Source: Lachnospiraceae bacterium
Lineage (GTDB): Bacteria > Bacillota > Clostridia > Lachnospirales > Lachnospiraceae
Direction of reading: 5' to 3'
Assembly: GCA_021772075.1 (NCBI GenBank)
Contig: JAETNQ010000007.1
Span: forward strand, 1 to 64,000
DNA length: 64,000 nucleotides
Shown here: in pieces, positions 58,237 through 64,000 of the stretch
Position numbering within the stretch: position 1 is the stretch's first letter
How the letters are laid out: every line of letters begins with the position of its first letter
The notes under the pieces: model-generated
Databases searched by the model: none
Told to the model about the DNA's origin: nothing
The model's input: the letters and a program-made list of their open reading frames with translations, nothing else
Position numbers and translations under genes: made by a program

Positions 58237-59643
58237 ATGACGAGTTCACCAGTAAAGGGGATGGATCCGCTGATGAATTTTGTGTCGGCGAAGAGCAAAG
58301 GGAATCTTCAGGATAACTTGTCCGGTAATTTTTCGGAGGCGTTCAACAAAGCGTCCGGGCAGCAGAATATGGTGCTTCAAAGCGAGAAACAGACGCAGGG
58401 GAGTTCTAAGGTCCAGGTGCAGAATACGGACAAAAAAGGTTTGGATAACGGCAATGTGCAAAAGGCTGACCAGAAACAAACCGAAAAGCAGGAAACCGTA
58501 CAAAATGGAAAAGTGACGGAAGAGGCGCAGAAAGCCGGAGAAGAACTGGTCAAAGAAGTAGCCGAAGAGCTTGGCGTGTCGGAAGAGGAAGTGCTGGCAG
58601 CAATGGAAATGCTGGGGCTTACGATGGTCGATCTGCTGAATGCGGATTGTATGACGCAGCTCGTGCTGGCTGTGGAAGGCGAAGATATGCTGGCGCTGAT
58701 GACGGATGAAGGTCTTTACCATTCTTTGCAGAATTTGCTGACAATGGTTTCGGAAGCGGTTGACCAGATCGGGGAGAAAATGGATCTGTCGCCCGAGGAG
58801 TTAGAGGCTGTATTGGAACAGGCAAAGACTCAGGAGATGGAAGAAGATCCTGTGGCCGTGGCAGACAGCGGGAAAAAACCCCAGACGCCGGAAGGACAGG
58901 AAGACTATACCGTTACGGTGGAACGTAATGGCGAAACCGTAAAAGTCAGTGTGGAAGTGGACGGGAGCAGCCAGACGGAAAGCACGGAAGTGACCGGGCT
59001 GAAGCCGGAAGCAGTGCAGGAGGAGGCAGCCGCAGATTCCGGCAAAGGAGACAGCTCCAAGAAGGAAGGTTCTTCCCAAAGGGAAAATGCACAGGAAACG
59101 ACTCATGGAAACATGCTTCTGGAAAGTCTTTTAAACAGAGGCGGCGCAGTGAAAAGCGAAGCGGTATTTGAAAACGCTATGGCTCAGAATACGGCGGATA
59201 CGCAGAACATCATGAACCAGATCATGGATTATATGAGGGTTCAGGTAAAAGCGGATATGACCCAGATGGAACTGCAGTTGAATCCGGCCAGCCTGGGAAC
59301 GGTAAATATCAATATTACCTCGAAGGCGGGCGTGATTACGGCACAGTTCTTAACCCAGAATGAAACGGTAAAGGCAGCGATCGAAAGCCAGATCGTCCAG
59401 TTGAAGAACAGCTTTGAGGAACAGGGGCTGAAGGTGGAAGCGGTGGAAGTTACCGTGGCAAGCCATTCCTTTGAAAGGAATTTAAACGGCGACGGCAACG
59501 GACAGCAGCAGACCCAGGATGGGAAGAAAAGAGGAAACCGGAGAGTGAATCTGAACGGACCGGCTATGGAAGAGGAACCGGCGGCAGAAGAAGAACCGGC
59601 CATGATGGGCATGGAAGGAAGCACCGTAAGTTTTACGGCATAG
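58237..59643 (+). CDS. fliK: Flagellar hook-length control protein FliK
   Basis: This 468-residue protein is the molecular ruler that measures the hook and switches export specificity. Typical features are a long Gln/Glu/Lys-rich, low-complexity N-terminal region and a conserved C-terminal Flg_hook domain (MRVQVKADMTQMELQLNPASLGTVNINITSKAGVITAQFLTQNETVKAAIESQIVQLKNSFEEQGLKVEAVEVTV). The tail is disordered and acidic. The start has AAGGAGGG. It is placed directly before flgD and flgE, as expected. Confidence 0.92.
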   Translation: MTSSPVKGMDPLMNFVSAKSKGNLQDNLSGNFSEAFNKASGQQNMVLQSEKQTQGSSKVQVQNTDKKGLDNGNVQKADQKQTEKQETVQNGKVTEEAQKAGEELVKEVAEELGVSEEEVLAAMEMLGLTMVDLLNADCMTQLVLAVEGEDMLALMTDEGLYHSLQNLLTMVSEAVDQIGEKMDLSPEELEAVLEQAKTQEMEEDPVAVADSGKKPQTPEGQEDYTVTVERNGETVKVSVEVDGSSQTESTEVTGLKPEAVQEEAAADSGKGDSSKKEGSSQRENAQETTHGNMLLESLLNRGGAVKSEAVFENAMAQNTADTQNIMNQIMDYMRVQVKADMTQMELQLNPASLGTVNINITSKAGVITAQFLTQNETVKAAIESQIVQLKNSFEEQGLKVEAVEVTVASHSFERNLNGDGNGQQQTQDGKKRGNRRVNLNGPAMEEEPAAEEEPAMMGMEGSTVSFTA

Positions 59644-59690
59644 TAAAAAATAAAAAAGATATGGCATGTCCATACGGAAAGGAGTAAGAT

Positions 59691-60527
59691 ATGGGAGCGA
59701 TAGCACAAATCAAAGACGGAAAAGTAGTAGAAAGCAATTCTGCGGCTTCTTTGGCAAATGAGACGAAGAAAAACGGCTCTACCATGGATAAGGAAGCTTT
59801 CCTGAATCTTCTGGTGGCTCAGATGAAATACCAGGATCCTTTGGAACCTACTTCCAATACGGAATTCGTGGCACAATATGCGCAGTTCTCCGCTCTTGAG
59901 CAGATGCAGAATATGAGCGCTACGCTGGAATTATCCAGGGCTTCTACCTTGGTCGGCCAGACAGTCAGCGTGAATACGACCGACAGCACAGGAAAAACGA
60001 CGACGATTCAGGGCATGGTGGATTATGTGGTTTATGAAAACAACAAAGCCTATGTATCAATCGAAGGCAATCTTTATTCGCTGGATGATGTATACGGAGT
60101 GGCGGATACGAAATATCTGGATGCTTATGATAAGGCAGAAACCCTTGCAGCAGCGATCGTAAAACTGCCGTCCTACGAGAACCTGACTTTGGACGACAAG
60201 GAATATGTTGATGAACTGAAAGAGATTTATGACGGCATGTCCAAATACGAAAAATCCTTTATGGCGAACGCTCTTGTGGATCGCTTGAACAAGGCCTCCG
60301 ACAGGATGGATGAGCTGGTGAAGGATATGATCGGCGATTTCATGGAGGCGATGGATGAGCTTCCCTTAAAAGAAGACCTGAAGCTTGAGGATAAGGAAAA
60401 GATCGACAAGGTAAACGAGATGTACAATAATATGTCGGAGTTTGAAAAGAAACTGGTATCCAAAGAGCATAAGGATAAGCTGGAAGAATACACGAAGTAT
60501 ATGGAAGAGCTGGGAGCCGGCGCATAA
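59691..60527 (+). CDS. flgD: Flagellar hook assembly scaffold FlgD with unusual helical-repeat C-terminus
   Basis: This 278-residue protein caps the growing hook. The N-terminal part is canonical (MDKEAFLNLLVAQMKYQDPLEPTSNTEFVAQYAQFSALEQMQNMSATLE), followed by a short beta region (LVGQTVSVNTTDSTGKTTTIQGMVDYVVY). The usual FlgD Ig-like and tudor domains are not completed. Residues about 161-275 instead hold two related helical modules: LPSYENLTLDDKEYVDELKEIYDGMSKYEKSFM and LPLKEDLKLEDKEKIDKVNEMYNNMSEFEKKLV. These resemble repeats of Firmicute surface proteins. The start has AAGGAG. Confidence 0.9.
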   Translation: MGAIAQIKDGKVVESNSAASLANETKKNGSTMDKEAFLNLLVAQMKYQDPLEPTSNTEFVAQYAQFSALEQMQNMSATLELSRASTLVGQTVSVNTTDSTGKTTTIQGMVDYVVYENNKAYVSIEGNLYSLDDVYGVADTKYLDAYDKAETLAAAIVKLPSYENLTLDDKEYVDELKEIYDGMSKYEKSFMANALVDRLNKASDRMDELVKDMIGDFMEAMDELPLKEDLKLEDKEKIDKVNEMYNNMSEFEKKLVSKEHKDKLEEYTKYMEELGAGA

Positions 60528-60565
60528 GTAAAAATGGAGAAGGAATTCTCAAGGAGGAGACGGTT

Positions 60566-60973
60566 ATGAAGATTCAGAATAATCAGTTCCTTTCCATAGA
60601 GCAGCTGCAGGCAAAATATTTTGCACAGTCGAAGCAGGGGAAGATCAGCACGGATGCGGGCGAGAGCCTCAGCTTCCAGGATATTTTGAATAGGACTGCG
60701 GAAAGCGCGGAAAAAACAGCAGGAGTGAGGTTTTCCAAACATGCGGCCAACCGTCTGGAGGAGCGGAATATAAAGCTTACAGACAATCAGATGGAACGTT
60801 TGCAGGAAGGAACCATGAAAGCGGGCGCGAAAGGAATTAACGATTCGCTGGTTCTTGTGGATCAGCTGGCGTTTATCGTGAATATACCGAATCATACGGT
60901 AGTAACGGCGATGAACCAGACAGAAGCAGATGAAAACATATTTACCAACATTGATGGCGCTGTCATTATGTAG
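60566..60973 (+). CDS. Flagellar operon protein of the TIGR02530 type
   Basis: This 135-residue protein is found in flagellar operons of Firmicutes between flgD and flgE. The conserved part is FSKHAANRLEERNIKLTDNQMERLQEGTMKAGAKGINDSLVLVDQLAFIVNIPNHTVVTAMNQTE ... FTNIDGAVIM. The N-terminus (NNQFLSIEQLQAKY) is variable. Its role is not established; position suggests a hook-assembly factor. The start has AAGGAGGAGAC. Confidence 0.85.
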   Translation: MKIQNNQFLSIEQLQAKYFAQSKQGKISTDAGESLSFQDILNRTAESAEKTAGVRFSKHAANRLEERNIKLTDNQMERLQEGTMKAGAKGINDSLVLVDQLAFIVNIPNHTVVTAMNQTEADENIFTNIDGAVIM

Positions 60974-61074
60974 CCGGACCTTACAGGAGGCGGATGCCCC
61001 GGAATGACGGAAGGGGCAGGGAGCGCATCATGGCCGCCTTGGCGGCATGGCAATCATTTAGGAGGTCATGAATT

Positions 61075-62904
61075 ATGATGAGATCATTGTTCTCTGGTGT
61101 GGCAGGTCTTCGGACGCACCAGACAAAGATGGACGTTATCGGTAATAATATCGCTAACGTCAATACAACAGGATATAAGTCGCAGTCGGTCACATTCCGC
61201 GACCTGATGTACCAGACGACACAGTCGGCATCGGGCGCCAATGCGGAAACAGGACTGGGCGGTATCAACGCAAGGCAGATCGGTCTCGGCGTTACGACCG
61301 GCGCGATCAATACGGCGATTGCGCAGCAGGGTTCCGCGCAGACGACGAACAATCCCTTCGATATTATGATTTCCGGGGACAATTTCTTTGTTGTCAGCAA
61401 CGGAAGCGAGAATCTGTTTACGAGGGACGGCTCTTTCTATATTGACGGAGCCGGGAACCTGGCGATGACGAGTACCGGATACACTGTTATGGGATGGCCG
61501 GTGGATGAAGAGACAGGAGCACCGAAGCCGGATACGGTGACTGCCCTTCAGATTATGAATGAGAGTGTTATGACATATGATCCGGCAGCGACTACGGATG
61601 CCAGAGTGACGGGCATTGTGGACAGATACGATAAGAATGTCAACAGTAGTAGTGGCCGGATGATGAATTTTGAATTTTATGATAATTCCGGATATTTGTA
61701 TACAGCAAAATTCAGTATTCATTCAACGAGCAGCAATGGCAGTTATTATATCGCGCTGGAGGATATCAAAGATTCGACGGGAACATCGTTGCCTGATGAT
61801 GTCAAAAGCAGAGTGACATTTGGGACAACGATGGAAGTGGAAACAAATATTCCTTATACGCCGAAAAATGGGGCGGCAACCGTGCATGGGACCCTGGATT
61901 TTACGGGGGCAGCTACTGGAACGGTTCCAGAGAAAGATTTTGGTGTGCCTACCACTAATATTGATGCGGCTTTGCTGAAAAACGTATATGGGATAGATAC
62001 TACGGTAACTACCATTACAGAAATAAAGTATGATCAAAGTGGCGGTTTAACTGTTTTACAGCCCAAAGATGCAAAACCTTCATACTATTCCCCGTTACCC
62101 GGGGTAACGGCAACATTTAAGGTTACAACGGTAGATGTTCCGAACGGGACCGGTGGAACGACTCCGGTAACTCCCGGCGCGCCTGTTGCTGTTCCGGGAG
62201 CGGCTCCTTTGGATGCAGCAGGTTTACTGGATTTGTATGGACTGGATATTGTGGCAGAACAGGTAAAAGAAGTGCAGGTCAATGAAGACGGAAGTATCAC
62301 AGTAACAAAGAAAAACGTGGATAAGGCCGCAAGCTTGGAATTCAACCCCGGCACCGGTAAGTTCGTCAGCATCGGCGGAAACGGCCAGGGGCTGATCACT
62401 CTTGGGCTGGCTGCGGCAGACGGCGATCGTTTTAAAGACATCAGCATGGATTTTTCCACCTGCTCCAACGTAAACAACAACGGTTCCAGCACGATCAGTT
62501 CGGCAAAAGGCACGAGTGCCGGTTTAGGTTCAGGACGTGCGCCGGGCGAGATGATATCCATTGCCATTGACCAGTCGGGCGTGATTACCGCTTCTTATGA
62601 CAACGGCATGAGCAGATGCCTCGGCCAGATCGCTACGGCGGCTTTTGCCAATCCTTCCGGCCTGGAGAAGGTGGGGGATAACCTCTACACCGCAACCAAT
62701 AACTCCGGCGATTTCGACGGAACGGGCGTGGATATTACTGCAGGAGGCGGCAAGATGCAGGCCGGCGTGCTGGAAATGAGCAACGTGGACCTTTCCCAGG
62801 AATTTACGGAAATGATTACGACTCAGAGGGGCTTCCAGGCGAACAGCCGAATTATTACGGTTTCCGACACGATGCTGGAGGAATTGACAAACCTGAAGCG
62901 TTAG
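61075..62904 (+). CDS. flgE: Flagellar hook protein FlgE, long form
   Basis: This 609-residue protein polymerises into the hook. The start MMRSLFSGVAGLRTHQTKMDVIGNNIANVNTTGYKSQSVTFRDLMYQTTQ and the C-terminal GVLEMSNVDLSQEFTEMITTQRGFQANSRIITVSDTMLEELTNLKR are the axial-family signatures; QQGSAQTTNNPFDIMISGDNFFVV is the FlgE/F/G fold. It is longer than typical FlgE (about 400 residues) because of an insert at roughly residues 270-430 that holds two related copies of a motif of about 35 residues and a Pro/Gly/Thr-rich linker. ATG 61075 or 61078 both fit the GGAGG at 61061. Confidence 0.93.
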   Translation: MMRSLFSGVAGLRTHQTKMDVIGNNIANVNTTGYKSQSVTFRDLMYQTTQSASGANAETGLGGINARQIGLGVTTGAINTAIAQQGSAQTTNNPFDIMISGDNFFVVSNGSENLFTRDGSFYIDGAGNLAMTSTGYTVMGWPVDEETGAPKPDTVTALQIMNESVMTYDPAATTDARVTGIVDRYDKNVNSSSGRMMNFEFYDNSGYLYTAKFSIHSTSSNGSYYIALEDIKDSTGTSLPDDVKSRVTFGTTMEVETNIPYTPKNGAATVHGTLDFTGAATGTVPEKDFGVPTTNIDAALLKNVYGIDTTVTTITEIKYDQSGGLTVLQPKDAKPSYYSPLPGVTATFKVTTVDVPNGTGGTTPVTPGAPVAVPGAAPLDAAGLLDLYGLDIVAEQVKEVQVNEDGSITVTKKNVDKAASLEFNPGTGKFVSIGGNGQGLITLGLAAADGDRFKDISMDFSTCSNVNNNGSSTISSAKGTSAGLGSGRAPGEMISIAIDQSGVITASYDNGMSRCLGQIATAAFANPSGLEKVGDNLYTATNNSGDFDGTGVDITAGGGKMQAGVLEMSNVDLSQEFTEMITTQRGFQANSRIITVSDTMLEELTNLKR

Positions 62905-62932
62905 TAATATAATGTAAAGGCTACAACTGAAT

Positions 62933-62956
62933 GGGGAACTGATAAAAAAGTTCCCC
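62933..62956 (+). other. Hairpin between flgE and flbD
   Basis: GGGGAACT and AGTTCCCC form a perfect 8-bp stem with an 8-base loop 28 bases after flgE, followed by a weakly T-rich stretch. It is suited to mRNA processing or partial termination in mid-operon. Confidence 0.55.
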
Positions 62957-63044
62957 TTCTGTTTGAAAAAGGGACGACTTCCGGCGGCAGAGGAGCATGG
63001 GGAGCGGGTTCATGAGGGAAACCCGGCAGCGAGGAGAGTATAAA

Positions 63045-63230
63045 ATGATTGAGGTAACTAAGATAAACGGAGTCAAGGTTTTGATTAACCCGGATTTGAT
63101 GGAATTGGTGGAGGAAACTCCTGACACGGTCATTTCATTCACTACTGGTCGTAAAATAATTGTAAAAGAAAGTAGACAAGAAGTGAAAAATCTAGTAAAA
63201 TCGTATAGAAAGGATATTTTTGCGGATTGA
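63045..63230 (+). CDS. flbD: FlbD-family flagellar protein
   Basis: This 61-residue protein (MIEVTKINGVKVLINPDLMELVEETPDTVISFTTGRKIIVKESRQEVKNLVKSYRKDIFAD) has the FlbD/SwrD signature INPDLIE ... DTVITFTTGRKIIVKE. In B. subtilis SwrD raises flagellar power and is needed for swarming. The ATG at 63045 has GAGGAGAG seven bases upstream; an in-frame start at 62997 adds a non-conserved leader. It precedes motA by 23 bases, as expected. Confidence 0.9.
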   Translation: MIEVTKINGVKVLINPDLMELVEETPDTVISFTTGRKIIVKESRQEVKNLVKSYRKDIFAD

Positions 63231-63253
63231 CGCAGAAATGTGGGTGAAGATTC

Positions 63254-64000
63254 GTGGATATAGCATCAATTTTAGGTTTGGTATTATGTGGAGTCGTATT
63301 TATATTTGGTATTATTTCCAGCGGTGGTATTGGGGCGTTTGGTGATTTCGTCGATCCCCCATCCATATTTATTACATTTGGCGGATCTTTTTTCTGCGTG
63401 CTGGCATCCTATTCTTTGAAGAATTTTAAGGAAGGGGTTGCGAGCATTAGGCTCATTTTTAAGACACCGACGATCGATACGCCGCAGATGATTACGAAAA
63501 TAATTGAATTGTCCAACATCGCCCGTAAGGAAGGGCTTCTTTCCTTGGAAGAAGCGGCGGCTGACTTGGACGATGAATTCCTGAAAAAGGGTATATTGCT
63601 TATTGTAGACGGAACGGATCCGGAACTTGTCCGCGCGATTATGGAGACAGAGCTGATCAGTATTGAAGGAAGGCATAAGGCAAAAATCGGATTCTGGGAT
63701 ACGCTCGGTTCGATGGGGCCGGCTTGGGGTATGATCGGTACGCTGGTTGGTCTGGTTAACATGTTGAATAAGATGGATGATCCGTCGGCGATCGGGCCGA
63801 ATATGGCAGTGGCGCTGATCACTACGTTATACGGTTCGCTGCTGGCAAACTGGGTATGCGCGCCGGTTGCAAGTAAATTGAAGGAAAATAACGGGGAAGA
63901 AGTGATGATCAAGGAAATCATGATCGAGGGGCTTCTTTCCATTCAAGCGGGTGAAAATCCGCGAGTTATAGAGGAAAAATTGAAATCATTCTTGTCGCCG
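63254..64000 (+). CDS. motA: Flagellar motor stator protein MotA, cut by the window edge
   Basis: 249 codons are present from GTG 63254 to the end of the window with no stop. The start MDIASILGLVLCGVVFIFGIISSGGIGAFGDFVDPPSIFITFGGSFFCVLASYS contains the first two membrane segments. The long cytoplasmic loop and LGSMGPAWGMIGTLVGLVNMLNKMDDPSAIGPNMAVALITTLYGSLLANWVCAPVASKL, with the last two, are the MotA/TolQ/ExbB signature. MotA and MotB conduct ions to drive rotation. The GTG start is inferred because it places MDIAS at the usual N-terminus; a GGGTGAAG lies upstream. motB is expected just beyond the window. Confidence 0.93.
   Translation, partial: MDIASILGLVLCGVVFIFGIISSGGIGAFGDFVDPPSIFITFGGSFFCVLASYSLKNFKEGVASIRLIFKTPTIDTPQMITKIIELSNIARKEGLLSLEEAAADLDDEFLKKGILLIVDGTDPELVRAIMETELISIEGRHKAKIGFWDTLGSMGPAWGMIGTLVGLVNMLNKMDDPSAIGPNMAVALITTLYGSLLANWVCAPVASKLKENNGEEVMIKEIMIEGLLSIQAGENPRVIEEKLKSFLSP

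Noticed and set aside
61031..61045. GCCGCC-TT-GGCGGC hairpin before flgE as a terminator
   Set aside because: Two-base loop, no T run, and it lies inside a gene set expected to be co-transcribed.

Overview
The window reads as the chromosome of an anaerobic, flagellated, spore-forming Firmicute, most probably a member of the Lachnospiraceae (Clostridia). This placement is an inference from gene content. It rests on codY, a sporulation sigma factor of the SigK type without a pro-sequence, SpoIID-like and SleB-like proteins, an AGGAGG-type ribosome binding site at almost every gene, TTGNNN-17-TATAAT promoters, and the Clostridia-type flagellar order flgB-flgC-fliE-fliF-fliG-fliH-fliI-fliJ. GC content is moderate, and gene density is high.

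Layout. 1-664 holds no convincing gene but carries a 301-bp imperfect inverted repeat just upstream of a GH25 lysozyme gene. 665-9226 contains cell-wall and central metabolism genes: GH25 lysozyme, an AP2-domain protein with a coupled leader ORF (minus strand), SleB-like hydrolase, threonine synthase, citrate synthase (minus strand) and Xaa-Pro aminopeptidase. 9287-12850 holds a divergent ATP-type PEP carboxykinase. It is followed by an AT-rich, decayed patch in which the last codons and terminator of pckA are duplicated (122 bp, 121 identical). The patch contains a protease remnant, a small membrane protein and a toxin-antitoxin pair with an apparently damaged toxin. 12897-18158 is an operon-like run: a three-part oxidoreductase/rhodanese/sulfite-reductase-like fusion, then a FecBCD-type ABC transporter. 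A 6S RNA gene with its own promoter and terminator follows at about 18243-18480.

18498-29434 holds a long SpoIID-like protein, a YihY membrane protein, two chemoreceptors, a sugar-binding lipoprotein translationally coupled to one of them, a metallophosphoesterase and a cytoplasmic ParB-like/BMP fusion. 29477-38645 is the most unusual stretch: a SIR2-TPR protein, then a four-gene co-directional set. That set is a CofE-family ligase homologue, a TetM-like translational GTPase fused to a YacP/Rae1-like NYN endonuclease domain, a surface 5'-nucleotidase and a MATE pump. The set ends at a strong terminator. A lone tRNA-Ala(CGC) gene follows on the minus strand.

39511-50539 contains ispF with a cysteine-rich tail, a GNAT acetyltransferase, hflX, sigK, a degenerate HD-GYP protein, comM/yifB, dprA, topA and codY. 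50614 to the end is a large flagellar operon: flgB, flgC, fliE, fliF, fliG, fliH, fliI, fliJ, a MotE-like gene, fliK, flgD, a TIGR02530-type gene, flgE, flbD and motA (cut by the window edge). FlgD carries an unusual C-terminal repeat extension, and FlgE carries a duplicated insert.

The best candidate for an undescribed system is the GTPase-NYN fusion at 32490-35210. It would join ribosome binding and possible stalled-ribosome rescue to cleavage of mRNA in the ribosomal A site. The SIR2-TPR gene, the cytoplasmic ParB-like/BMP sensor and the pckA-tail duplication are the next most interesting items. All product calls come from reading sequence motifs; no database search was run.
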